From Serratia proteamaculans_D (GTDB taxonomy: Bacteria > Pseudomonadota > Gammaproteobacteria > Enterobacterales > Enterobacteriaceae), in NCBI RefSeq assembly GCF_049959315.1, contig NZ_CP188201.1: a DNA stretch of 64,000 nt; one strand, written 5' to 3'. Positions 1 through 7,591 of the stretch are shown here, piece after piece; positions within the stretch are counted from its first letter, which is position 1; every line of letters starts with the position of its first letter. A program made the position numbers and the translations under genes. The notes beneath the pieces are model-generated. The model searched no databases, had not been told where the DNA came from, and saw nothing but the letters and a program-made list of their open reading frames with translations.

Positions 1-1104
1 CGCATTATCGGCGGCCTGGCCGTCGGCATCGCCGCCACCGTCTCACCGATGTATATGTCGGAAGTCTCGCCTAAAGACATGCGGGGCCGCGCGCTCAGCA
101 TGCAGCAGTTCGCCATCGTGTTCGGCCAAATCGTGATTTTCTACGTTAACTTCAAAATCGCCAGCATCGCCAGCGAAGCCTGGCTGGTGGAAATGGGCTG
201 GCGCTGGATGATAGGGTCGGAAGTGATCCCCTGCATGCTGTTCCTGATGCTGGTGTTTATCATTCCGGAATCGCCGCGCTGGAGCGTGATGGTCGGCCGT
301 GACAGCCAGGCTTTGGCGATGTTGACCAAAGTCTCCAACGCTGCCCATGCGCAAAGCGTACTGCAGGAAATCAAAGACTCACTCCAGCAGGACCAACAAA
401 AAAGTCAGCAGAAGCTGAACTTCGGCGACGTACGGGTGCGCTTCATTCTGTTTGTCGGCTGTATGATCGCCATGCTGCAACAGGTCACCGGCGTCAACGT
501 GATGATGTACTACGCGCCAATGGTGCTGAAAACCGTTACCGAAAACGCCCAGGAGGCACTGTTCCAGACCATTTGGATCGGCGTGCTGCAGTTGGTCGGT
601 TCAGTGATTGGCGCCATGCTGATGGATCGCATGGGCCGCATTCCGCTGATGCGTTACGGCACCCTTGGCGCCATCGCCGGGTTGCTTATCACCTCTTATG
701 CGCTCTACACCCAGGCCACCGGCTACCTTGCCCTGTTCGGCATGCTGTTCTTTATGGTGTTTTACGCCCTGTCCTGGGGAGTCGGCGCCTGGGTTCTGGT
801 GTCGGAAATCTTCCCAAACCGCATGCGAGCGCAGGGCATGAGCATCGCCGTCGGCTGCATGTGGCTGGCCAACTTTGTCGTTTCGCAGAGCTTCCCGATG
901 ATCAACGACAACCCTTATCTGTTCTCCAGCTTCCATGGCGCCTTCCCGATGTGGGTCTTTGCCGCCTGCTGCCTGTTTAGCTACTGGTTTATCGGCCGCT
1001 ATATTCCGGAAACCAAAGGCGTCTCGCTGGAAAAAATGGAAGACGTGGTGATGGCCAAACGCTATCGCCAAGCGCCACCCGAAACACAACGAACGCCGCT
1101 GTAA
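1..1104 (+). CDS. Sugar porter MFS transporter (5' partial)
   Basis: Inner-membrane proton-coupled sugar symporter of the sugar porter family (XylE/GalP/IolT type). The frame is open from base 1, so the N-terminal helices lie outside the window and 367 codons are visible. Near the visible start is the family's GGLAVGIAATVSPMYMSE stretch, followed by the RGRALSMQQ loop. Further on come QQVTGVNVMMYY in the substrate-binding helix 7, DRMGRIPLM between helices, and the terminal signature PETKGVSLEKME. A TIM-barrel isomerase of inosose-isomerase type follows 46 bp downstream, which favours a polyol such as myo-inositol as substrate. That is inference, because the family is poorly predictive of substrate. 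Confidence 0.93.
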   Translation, partial: RIIGGLAVGIAATVSPMYMSEVSPKDMRGRALSMQQFAIVFGQIVIFYVNFKIASIASEAWLVEMGWRWMIGSEVIPCMLFLMLVFIIPESPRWSVMVGRDSQALAMLTKVSNAAHAQSVLQEIKDSLQQDQQKSQQKLNFGDVRVRFILFVGCMIAMLQQVTGVNVMMYYAPMVLKTVTENAQEALFQTIWIGVLQLVGSVIGAMLMDRMGRIPLMRYGTLGAIAGLLITSYALYTQATGYLALFGMLFFMVFYALSWGVGAWVLVSEIFPNRMRAQGMSIAVGCMWLANFVVSQSFPMINDNPYLFSSFHGAFPMWVFAACCLFSYWFIGRYIPETKGVSLEKMEDVVMAKRYRQAPPETQRTPL

Positions 1105-1150
1105 GTCGGCAACTCTCAGGCTTTATCAATCCATTCAGGAGTAATGCATC

Positions 1151-1987
1151 ATGACCATTGCGCCAGACCGTTTTTGTATCAACCGCAAGATCGCACCCAA
1201 TCTCGATTTGGAGCGGTTTTTCAGCCTGGTGAAAAAGTGCGGGCTCAGCAAAGTTGAGCTGCGCAACGATATGCCGAGCGGCAAGGTGACAGATAATCTG
1301 AGCAACGATCAATTAAATGCTCTGGCGGCCAAATACGGTATCGAAATCGTCACCATTAACGCCCTCGGCAAGTTTAACTTGATGGACGATCAGGCCGGGC
1401 TGCTGAAAAACGCCGAGGCGCTACTGGCGCAGGCTCAGGCGATCCATAGCCAGGCGCTGGTGCTGTGCCCACACTGCAGCGCGGACGATCGGCGCAGTGA
1501 GGAGCAGAAAAAAACCGATACGCTGGCGGCCCTGAAGTTGCTGGCACCGCTGTTTAAACAATACGGCGTGCAGGGCTACGTCGAGCCGCTGGGGTTCGGC
1601 ATCAGTTCGCTGCGTTCATCACTGCTGACGCAATCCCTGATACGCGACTCCGGCGCGCCGTACAAGATCGTGCTGGATACCTTCCACCACTATTTAAGTG
1701 ATGTGGCCCAGCCTGAGTTTGATGAGCAGATTCAGATTGAGGGTATCGGTCTGGTACACCTGTCCGGTGTGGAAGATGCGCGGAGCAAAAGCGCGCTCAG
1801 CGACGAAGAACGCATTATGTTGAGTCAACAGGATCGGCTGGAGAGCAGAAAGCAGGTGCAGAATCTGGAGCGCCTGGGCTACACCGGCATTTACGCCTTC
1901 GAGCCGTTCTCTTCGCAGTTGGATAGCTGGACAGAGGCGGATATTGAACGTGAAATCCGCCAGAGTATCGCTCTGCTGCAAGGGTAA
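1151..1987 (+). CDS. Sugar isomerase/epimerase, TIM barrel (IolI-like)
   Basis: A 278-residue AP-endonuclease-2-fold protein related to 2-keto-myo-inositol isomerase (IolI). Visible family features are VELRND near residue 36, the metal-ligand Glu in YVEPLGF near 144, the metal-binding LDTFHHY near 177, HLSGVEDA near 202, and the final strand Glu in YAFEPF near 253. These give the usual Glu-Asp-His-Glu metal set of the fold. A CAGGAG ribosome binding site lies 9 bases before the ATG, and the gene follows the transporter by 46 bp, so the two are probably one operon. The substrate could be any keto-sugar or keto-inositol; the inositol reading rests on partial resemblance to B. subtilis IolI. Confidence 0.85.
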   Translation: MTIAPDRFCINRKIAPNLDLERFFSLVKKCGLSKVELRNDMPSGKVTDNLSNDQLNALAAKYGIEIVTINALGKFNLMDDQAGLLKNAEALLAQAQAIHSQALVLCPHCSADDRRSEEQKKTDTLAALKLLAPLFKQYGVQGYVEPLGFGISSLRSSLLTQSLIRDSGAPYKIVLDTFHHYLSDVAQPEFDEQIQIEGIGLVHLSGVEDARSKSALSDEERIMLSQQDRLESRKQVQNLERLGYTGIYAFEPFSSQLDSWTEADIEREIRQSIALLQG

Positions 1988-1997
1988 TAGCCGCAGC

Positions 1998-2056
1998 GTA
2001 GGGGGCGAGCATGCTCGCCCCGATTTAACCGGGCGCAGCATGCAGCGCCCCTACCC
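1998..2056. repeat. Paired REP-like palindromes
   Basis: Two inverted-repeat units lie head to head between two convergent genes. The first is GGGGCGAGCATGCTCGCCCC (perfect, 2001-2021 region); the second is GGGCGCAGCATGCAGCGCCC with flanking CTAC. Each begins or ends with GTAGGGG/CCCCTAC around a GCATGC core. Single related units occur at 37075-37099 and 39191-39214, so this is a dispersed family. The stem may also act as a transcription barrier for both convergent genes. Confidence 0.75.
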
Positions 2057-2071
2057 TTATTTTTTATGACG

Positions 2072-2845
2072 CTATTTCAGCGTGCTCACCACCAGTTGGT
2101 GACGGGCGTTGTAGAACTTACGGTAGGCCAGATAGCAGGCGATAATGGTCGACAGGCTGGCGGTGGAAAGCAGCATAAAGGTCACCATAATCTGGTACTT
2201 AATGGCTTTCACCGGGTCAATACCGGCGAAGATCAGACCGGACATCATGCCCGGCAGACTGACCAGACCGACGGTCTTGGCCGAGTCTACCGTCGGGATC
2301 AACGAAGCGCGGATGCTGTCGCGGATCAGCGCAGCCGAAGCAAACTTCGGCGATGCCCCCAGGCTGAGCATTTCCTGAATTTTCTGCTGATCGCTTTTGA
2401 AACGCTGCCCCAGGTTGTTGTAACACAGGCCCACCGCCACCATCGCATTACCGGCCACCATGCCGGAAATCGGGATCACCTGCATCGGGGTAAATTCTAT
2501 CGAGCCGGTCAGCACCAGCACCACCAGCGTCAGTACCGCACCTGTGGTGATGGCGATAAACGATGTCATGAACGCATGACTAATATATTTACTGCGCTTT
2601 TGCGCGTTGTAAGCGGCGTTAAAGCAGATAAACAGCACCATCAGCACCGTCAGAATGGCATTGTTCACATCAAAAATGTACTTCAGCACATAGCCGACGA
2701 TAATCAGCTGTACCACCGCGCGGCAAATGCTCCAGATAATGTCTTTTTCCAACGCCAACTTTTCTTTATGGCTGATGAAAATGGCGATCATCACCAATAC
2801 CATCGACAGCACCAGGGATTCATTGCTGATATTATGCTGGTTCAT
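2072..2845 (-). CDS. fetB: Iron export ABC permease FetB
   Basis: A 257-residue inner-membrane permease (UPF0014) of the FetAB exporter, which removes excess iron and supports resistance to oxidative stress in E. coli. The sequence is almost collinear with E. coli FetB: HNISNESL start, AQKRSKYI, GNAMVAVGLCYNNLGQR, IPTVDSAKTVGLVSLPGMM. Several hydrophobic segments are evident. An ATG 33 bases upstream is in frame, but the chosen ATG matches the family start and has GGAGAC just before it. The start lies inside the end of the ATPase gene (14-base overlap), so the two are translationally coupled. Confidence 0.96.
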   Translation of the reverse strand: MNQHNISNESLVLSMVLVMIAIFISHKEKLALEKDIIWSICRAVVQLIIVGYVLKYIFDVNNAILTVLMVLFICFNAAYNAQKRSKYISHAFMTSFIAITTGAVLTLVVLVLTGSIEFTPMQVIPISGMVAGNAMVAVGLCYNNLGQRFKSDQQKIQEMLSLGASPKFASAALIRDSIRASLIPTVDSAKTVGLVSLPGMMSGLIFAGIDPVKAIKYQIMVTFMLLSTASLSTIIACYLAYRKFYNARHQLVVSTLK

Positions 2846-3509
2846 CGGTTGTCTCCTGTGCCCGTGCGCCGTGTGCACTCAGGGTAATCACGTCATCCGC
2901 ATGTTTGATTTCATCTTTATCATGCGTGACCCACAGCACCGCCACGCCATGCTGTTCCACCAGTTGATGAATAATTTCGTTAACGTTGCGCTTATTATCT
3001 TCATCCAGCGCACTGGTGATCTCATCCAATAACAGCACCCTGGGCATAAATTGCAGATTACGGATCAAGGAAATTCGCTGTTTCTCCCCACCGGATAATT
3101 CGTTCACGCTTTTTTTCAGCATATTTTCCGGCAACCCAAAGCGCACCAGATCGGCCTGCATTTTTTTCTCGTCCGGTTTTTGCTTACGGATCTGGTAGGG
3201 CAGCGCAATATTGTCATACACGCTGTCACCAAACAGCGAGGGAGTTTGAAAACAGTAAGACACCTGCTGGCGATATTCTTCCGGCGGTATTTCGGTGATG
3301 GCCTTACCGGCAAAGGTAATTTTTCCACGGGTCGGGTCGATCAGCGAGGAAACGATTTTAAGCAGCGTACTTTTACCGCAGCCGGACGGCCCGGTAATCA
3401 GTTTAAATTCGCCCTGATTCAGGCCGAAAGAGACAGAATCCAGAATAACCTGCTCACCTATTTGATAATGAATATCATCCAACAACAGTATTTCTTTGCT
3501 TTCCTTCAT
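2832..3509 (-). CDS. fetA: Iron export ABC ATPase FetA
   Basis: A 225-residue ATP-binding subunit of the FetAB exporter. It carries Walker A GPSGCGKST (about residues 40-48), Q-loop region SYCFQTPSLF, signature LSGGEKQR, Walker B VLLLDE, the D-loop SALD and the switch His in WVTHDKDE. All catalytic motifs are intact and the length is normal for the family. It is the first gene of the fetA-fetB operon, and its 3' end overlaps fetB. No regulatory site was recognised in the short AT-rich leader upstream. Confidence 0.96.
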   Translation of the reverse strand: MKESKEILLLDDIHYQIGEQVILDSVSFGLNQGEFKLITGPSGCGKSTLLKIVSSLIDPTRGKITFAGKAITEIPPEEYRQQVSYCFQTPSLFGDSVYDNIALPYQIRKQKPDEKKMQADLVRFGLPENMLKKSVNELSGGEKQRISLIRNLQFMPRVLLLDEITSALDEDNKRNVNEIIHQLVEQHGVAVLWVTHDKDEIKHADDVITLSAHGARAQETTDEPA

Positions 3510-3611
3510 TATAAAACCGCATCCCTCATAAATATATTGGCGCTCAGGCCACCAGTATAGAGCTTAAAAAAATGCACTGACAATGGTTGGTCATCGGTGG
3601 TAACAAAGGAA

Positions 3612-3645
3612 ACGGGCTGAGAGGCATTTCGCCCCGTCAGCCCTA
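3612..3645 (-). terminator. Stem-loop after the papI-like operon
   Basis: GGGCTGA (3614-3620) pairs with TCAGCCC (3637-3643). On the reverse strand the hairpin is followed by a T-rich stretch (GTTTCCTTTG). It sits about 50 bp past the stop of the PapI-like gene and would end the three-gene reverse operon. The loop is long and the U-tract is imperfect. Confidence 0.5.
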
Positions 3646-3692
3646 TAAATCTCTACTGTGAAAGGTAGTCAAAACACAAAACGGGAAAGGAA

Positions 3693-3974
3693 TTACGCTT
3701 TTTTGGCTGATGTGCAAATATACCAGCGCAACGAATTATTGATGCTGCGATGGGTACAACTCACTTTGCCCTCTTTTTCCAACGCCAATAGCAAGGTTCG
3801 GGTAGTGTAAATATTCTCACCGCATTTATCCGCCAACTCCCTGGTTTTGGGCCAGTGTTCCGGCGCGGGTGGATGCTGTCCACCTGCCCCGGCCGCACGT
3901 TCCATACACAGTTTTCGTAACACGTTTAGCATATGTGACTTCCTGATTTCATATGTTATCGGCACCTTGGCCAT
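3693..3974 (-). CDS. PapI/FaeA-like fimbrial switch regulator
   Basis: A 93-residue winged-helix protein. Residues about 44-88 align with E. coli PapI: KTRELADKCG and YTTRTLLLALEKEGKV match PapI KTAEIAEALA and YQARYYLLLLEKAGMV, and the wing ends in RWYI against TYWF. PapI-family proteins act with Lrp at GATC-containing sites to switch fimbrial operons on. This copy is longer than PapI (77) because of an Ala/Gly/Pro-rich insertion before the HTH. AAGGAG lies 6 bases before the ATG. It is the last gene of a reverse operon with an FKBP and a lipoprotein, and that operon diverges from the fimbrial operon much as papI diverges from papBA. The role here is inferred from the alignment and position. 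Confidence 0.8.
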   Translation of the reverse strand: MAKVPITYEIRKSHMLNVLRKLCMERAAGAGGQHPPAPEHWPKTRELADKCGENIYTTRTLLLALEKEGKVSCTHRSINNSLRWYICTSAKKA

Positions 3975-3989
3975 CGCGTTCTCCTTGAG

Positions 3990-5144
3990 TTACTTTTGCC
4001 TGCTCCTGTCCTGCGGCAAGGCGTCGGCCACGCGCAGGGTATAAATCATGGTGGCCCCAGGGGGTATGGCGGGTGGGCTTCCCTTATCGCCATAGGCCAA
4101 CGCCGCCGGCACCACCAGAGTCATCGAACCGTGTTTGTTCAGTTTGCCGATAGCGGCGCGGAACAGCGGCGGGTACTGCGCCAGGGGCTGTGAGATCACC
4201 GTGCCGGCCAACTCCATATCCTTGATCACCTGCCCGTCGGGCAGACTTTCACGCACCACAATATCGACATTGTCGCCTGCGGCTATTTGCCCACTACCGG
4301 CGTAATCCACGCGGTAATAGAAGCCGAGCGCGTCCTTTTGTACCCCCGGCTGTTTGGCAAAATCGGCGAGATAAGCTTTGCCATCCTGCCGTAGGCTCTG
4401 TTGCCGTTGTTGCCGGGCCTGCTGCAATGCAGCGTCTGCAGCCTGCAGCGCACTGTCGATAGCGGCGTTGTCCAGCCGCGGTTTGCCCGCCAGCGTATCG
4501 CCAATACCCGCCAGCAGGCGCGACCGATCGGCCTCAATCCCCAGCCGGCGGTTCTCTTCCTGCAGCCGCTCAATGTCGCGTCCGAGCGAAACCCCGGCGG
4601 CGTAAGCCTGTTTATCTGTCTCACTGACCAGCCCCGGGGGTTGAAGCTGGCGCTTGAGCTGTTGCAATTGCCGGTCTTGCTCCGCGACCAACCGCTGCTG
4701 CCGTGCCAGTGCTGCCGCCATGGCAAGCAGATCCGGCGGTGTGGCAATGGCCCGGCGAACGCCTTTCAACGCCGCCACCAGCGGCCGGATATCCACAGGT
4801 GCCGCCTTGGGTTCCGGTACGGGTACCGGCGCTGTTGGTTGAGCCTGAGTCGCCAACTGCTGTTCCAACAGGCGGATAGTGTCGGCCTGCTGCTGCATCG
4901 CCTGATTCAACGCCGCTAGCCGGGCGCTATCCCCACGCGGAACGGGGGCAGGTTTTGGCTTGCTGGCCACCGGTTTGGGCGTCGGTGGTACTTTTTCCAC
5001 CACCGGCACGGCCTGCTGTTGCTCGGCAAATTTCAGCAATGCAGGAATGCCGTCATCCCCGCCAGACGCATTACCTGCCGCTAACGCGGTGCCTCCTGCG
5101 ATCAACAGCAGTAAAGCCGCGGCTCCTTCCGCGTACTTTTTCAT
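3990..5144 (-). CDS. Periplasmic FKBP-type peptidyl-prolyl isomerase
   Basis: A 384-residue secreted FKBP. Residues 1-23 form a signal peptide (cleavage near ALAAG). Residues about 45-120 are Pro/Lys-rich and low-complexity, with a Gln-rich coiled coil near 75-100 and another near 145-168. Residues about 175-275 are the helical FkpA/Mip-type dimerisation domain, and 288-374 the FKBP catalytic domain (GDNVDIVV, ALAYGDKGSPPAIPPGAT). It is much longer than FkpA (about 270) because of the N-terminal extension. Two bases separate it from the upstream lipoprotein stop and 15 from the PapI-like gene, so the three are one operon opposite the fimbrial genes. A role in folding or surface assembly of the fimbria is plausible but unproven. 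Confidence 0.85.
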   Translation of the reverse strand: MKKYAEGAAALLLLIAGGTALAAGNASGGDDGIPALLKFAEQQQAVPVVEKVPPTPKPVASKPKPAPVPRGDSARLAALNQAMQQQADTIRLLEQQLATQAQPTAPVPVPEPKAAPVDIRPLVAALKGVRRAIATPPDLLAMAAALARQQRLVAEQDRQLQQLKRQLQPPGLVSETDKQAYAAGVSLGRDIERLQEENRRLGIEADRSRLLAGIGDTLAGKPRLDNAAIDSALQAADAALQQARQQRQQSLRQDGKAYLADFAKQPGVQKDALGFYYRVDYAGSGQIAAGDNVDIVVRESLPDGQVIKDMELAGTVISQPLAQYPPLFRAAIGKLNKHGSMTLVVPAALAYGDKGSPPAIPPGATMIYTLRVADALPQDRSRQK

Positions 5145-5146
5145 GG

Positions 5147-5572
5147 CTACAGGCTCTCCACCCGGCTGGACAGACTGGACATCAGCTCGTATTCAACGTC
5201 AGCGCAGAACTTCTCGGTCTTGTATTTATAAAGTGCGTCTATCGCCTTACGGGTGCTTTCATCGACATTACTGCGAATGCCGGCATATCCGGAGGCGTTG
5301 GATAACAGCCCGTTAAAATAAGCTATCCTTTTCTGGTAGCTTTGCGGATTAATATTCTTGAGCGAATTGACCCGTTGCTGACAAAGCGCAATGCGTTGCT
5401 CATCAGTGTTTTCCTTAGGATTATTCTGTGAAACTTTTTTCACGGCAACGTTCCCCGTGCTATTTCTTCCAACACAGCCGGACAACAGTAAACAGGTCAT
5501 TATCAACGCGGCCATAACGGTGGCAGAACGGCGAGTTGAAACATCAGTTATTGTAATCATTCCGTTTATCAT
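5147..5572 (-). CDS. Small lipoprotein, first gene of the papI-like operon
   Basis: A 141-residue protein with a type II signal peptide. The lipobox LLLSGC puts the acylated Cys near residue 33 if the first ATG is used; nearer in-frame ATGs (MITITD, MAALIM) would give a more usual 15-30-residue signal. The mature part has two further Cys (CQQRVNSL, KFCADVEY), which could pair, and no domain I recognise. It precedes the FKBP gene by 2 bases. Its start faces the AT-rich gap upstream of the fimbrial operon, so its promoter probably shares that control region. Confidence 0.75.
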   Translation of the reverse strand: MINGMITITDVSTRRSATVMAALIMTCLLLSGCVGRNSTGNVAVKKVSQNNPKENTDEQRIALCQQRVNSLKNINPQSYQKRIAYFNGLLSNASGYAGIRSNVDESTRKAIDALYKYKTEKFCADVEYELMSSLSSRVESL

Positions 5573-5919
5573 CCCTTAATTATCACTTAGGTCATTTTTA
5601 TGTCGCGAAGCCCTGCCAGATCTCACTTCTTCTGATTAATCCTAACGAGTTAAATAACAAAAGAGCGCGGCAGCAGGCGGATATTGGTAATAATCCGACA
5701 GCCAACCACATTGTTATAAACTTGTTAATTTCACGAAGAGGGTTAGCCACGTCACAATGAATAAAATCCGCATTACAAGCCAGTATTTATGGCTAATACG
5801 CTTTTCAAAACAACGAGTTAACTTTTAACTTATGATTAACAGCCAGAATTCATCATCTGCTGTCTGAGGGCGATATTATCAAAACAATATTGCTAATTGT
5901 AGTGTGAAGACTAATTCTG

Positions 5920-5930
5920 TCGATCTAATA
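5920..5930. promoter_or_regulatory. GATC site A, pap-like (TCGATCTAATA)
   Basis: Candidate Lrp/PapI/Dam switch site. The core CGATCTA is shared with the site 61 bp closer to the pilin gene. In pap two such GATC sites, 102 bp apart, set the ON and OFF states; here the spacing is shorter. The assignment rests on the core sequence and the nearby PapI-like gene only. Confidence 0.45.
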
Positions 5931-5980
5931 TCTCGCATATTGCTATTTATATAGTCATTTATTCTGGATAATAGTTGTAT

Positions 5981-5991
5981 ACGATCTATTG
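5981..5991. promoter_or_regulatory. GATC site B, pap-like (ACGATCTATTG)
   Basis: Second candidate switch site, carrying ACGATC, the hexamer associated with PapI-Lrp binding in pap. It lies 61 bp from site A, about six helical turns, in very AT-rich DNA and about 340 bp upstream of the pilin start. Confidence 0.45.
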
Positions 5992-6323
5992 ATTTTCAAT
6001 CATATATATTTCTTTTTCCTTTTGGGTTTATATTCTGTATTTGACTCAACTTAATAAAAGCTATTTCCAATCAAGCGTATTATTTGCAAGAATAATCCCA
6101 GCAAAACGCTACGGCGATATACCTATTTTAATTCTATGGATTTCGCCTATTCGACTTACAAAACCTTTCGTTATTCACTCATGAATAACGGGCGGTGGCG
6201 TATTGCCCAGAGCAAAAGGATCTGGCTCCAACTACCGCGTCGGTGACATGAAGTTGCTGTCGCTGTGGGGGATTTAGATGTGCTGTTCTTTTTATTTAAA
6301 TACTCTCTACAGGAACTTGAGAA

Positions 6324-6854
6324 ATGAAACTGAATAAATTAATGCTGGCAACCGTGATTGCTTTCGCTTCTGCATCTGTTGCTCATGCCGCATCTAACCA
6401 GGGTAGCGGTAAAGTCACTTTTACCGGTGAAATTATTGATGCGCCATGCAGCGTAGCACCGGAATCTGTTGACCAAACTGTGCCAATGGGCCAGATCAGC
6501 AGCCGTCTGTTGGCAAAAGAAGGTAAATCCAGCTCTGAGCCATTCAGCATTGAACTGAAAGACTGTTCCATCGCCACCATGAAGAACGTCCAGGTGACCT
6601 TCACCGGGACTCCGGATCCAGATAACAGCAAACTGCTGGCTCTGAGCGGCACCGCAACCGGCGCTGGCATCATGATCTATGACAACCTGCACTCCAAAGA
6701 CGTTGAGCTGGGCACTGCGACCGATGGTCAGGGCCTGACCGAAGGCAATAACTCCCTGAAATTCGCCGCCTATCTGCAAGGCAGCAGCGCTTCTGGCGCC
6801 GTGGTTCCAGGCGAATTCACCAGCGTTGCAAACTTCACTCTGGCTTACCTGTAA
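6324..6854 (+). CDS. Major fimbrial subunit (chaperone-usher pilin)
   Basis: A 176-residue type 1/P-type pilin (FimA/PapA/MrpA family). The signal peptide ends at AHA (residue 22). The mature chain has the disulfide pair Cys42 (DAPCSV) and Cys81 (LKDCSI), the GKVTFTGEIIDAPC first strand, and the C-terminal beta-zipper ending in TSVANFTLAYL with the penultimate Tyr. It is the first gene of the fimbrial operon, and a strong stem-loop directly follows it, as is usual where the major subunit must be made in excess. It resembles the S. marcescens Smf major pilin, but I leave the symbol open. Confidence 0.94.
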   Translation: MKLNKLMLATVIAFASASVAHAASNQGSGKVTFTGEIIDAPCSVAPESVDQTVPMGQISSRLLAKEGKSSSEPFSIELKDCSIATMKNVQVTFTGTPDPDNSKLLALSGTATGAGIMIYDNLHSKDVELGTATDGQGLTEGNNSLKFAAYLQGSSASGAVVPGEFTSVANFTLAYL

Positions 6855-6863
6855 TCCCTCGCT

Positions 6864-6891
6864 GGGGATACCACTGCGGTATCCCCGCTTT
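6864..6891 (+). terminator. Intercistronic stem-loop after the major pilin
   Basis: GGGGATACC (6864-6872), loop ACTGC, GGTATCCCC (6878-6886), then GCTTTA: a perfect 9-bp stem with a weak U-tract. It probably acts as a partial terminator or 3' stabiliser that lowers expression of the genes downstream relative to the major pilin. Confidence 0.7.
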
Positions 6892-6941
6892 ACCTGCACG
6901 GAAATTGGGTAACGGCACCAACGGCAACAGGGAGAGCCAGC

Positions 6942-7493
6942 ATGACCAAGCGGATTTGGAGCGTAGTGCTTATCGCGCTCAGCGTTTGCAGCGCCGAAGC
7001 GACGGCAAAAAATCAGGGCCACGGCACGCTCAACCTGGGCGGCGAGATCGTCGAAACCCCCTGTGGGATTGCCGGCGAAAGCCTGGACCAGACCGTTGAT
7101 TTCGGGCTGATATCCATGACCGATGCCGCGTTGGGTGCACAGCCAGTACTGATCGGCAGCCGCCGTAATTTTGAGATCAAGCTGGTGAATTGCGAATTGG
7201 CCAGCCAGGTAAAACCCGACTTTATCTACCGCTCCGCCACCGTCACCTTCGACGGCACGGCTGACAGCCGGGATCCCGAGTTATTGGCCGTTTACGGCGA
7301 AGCGCAAGGCGTGGCCATTGAGCTGCTGACCGCTGCCGGTACCCCGATCCCGCTGGGCAGCACCACGGCGGATTATCAGATTGTCGCCGGCGACAATACG
7401 CTGCGCTTTAGCGCTCAGCTACGTATTAACCCTGACAGGGCCAGAGCCGGCGGATTCAGCTCTCTGGCGAAATTCACCCTGTCTTATCTGTAG
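6942..7493 (+). CDS. PapH-like minor/terminator pilin
   Basis: A 183-residue secreted pilin with a signal peptide to about residue 22, paired Cys41 (ETPCGI) and Cys84 (LVNCEL), and the usual C-terminal strand ending SSLAKFTLSYL. Position between major pilin and usher matches PapH/MrpB, which cap or anchor the fimbria at the usher. It starts 87 bp after the major pilin stop, past the stem-loop. It is more divergent in the middle than the major subunit, as expected for a structural cap. Confidence 0.87.
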   Translation: MTKRIWSVVLIALSVCSAEATAKNQGHGTLNLGGEIVETPCGIAGESLDQTVDFGLISMTDAALGAQPVLIGSRRNFEIKLVNCELASQVKPDFIYRSATVTFDGTADSRDPELLAVYGEAQGVAIELLTAAGTPIPLGSTTADYQIVAGDNTLRFSAQLRINPDRARAGGFSSLAKFTLSYL

Positions 7494-7591
7494 CGCCTCG
7501 TTAGGCGGGTGCCTTCACAGGGCACTGAATGACATCACGTATTACGTATTCAGGTCGTACAGGATGACCTGCTATTGGGCGCGGATTTGCC

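Larger units (their letters stand above)
5573..6323. promoter_or_regulatory. AT-rich divergent control region of the fimbrial locus
   Basis: 750 bp without a gene, clearly more AT-rich than the surroundings, between the lipoprotein-FKBP-PapI-like operon and the major pilin gene. It holds four GATC sites (5619, 5922, 5983, 6219). The middle two share the core CGATCTA. This arrangement resembles the pap regulatory region with its Lrp/Dam sites between papI and papBA. No long invertible-element repeats and no recombinase gene were found. A purine-poor stretch ends at ACAGGAACTTGAGAA just before the pilin ATG, giving AGGAAC as a likely ribosome binding site. Confidence 0.65.

Noticed and set aside
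2066..2887. Long open frame on the forward strand opposite fetB (273 residues)
   Set aside because: It is His/Gln-rich without any motif and is a mirror of the conserved fetB gene, which has the correct family sequence, start and ribosome binding site.
5573..6323. A fim-type invertible promoter element
   Set aside because: No pair of matching inverted repeats was found in the gap and no FimB/FimE-type recombinase gene lies nearby; Dam/Lrp control fits better.
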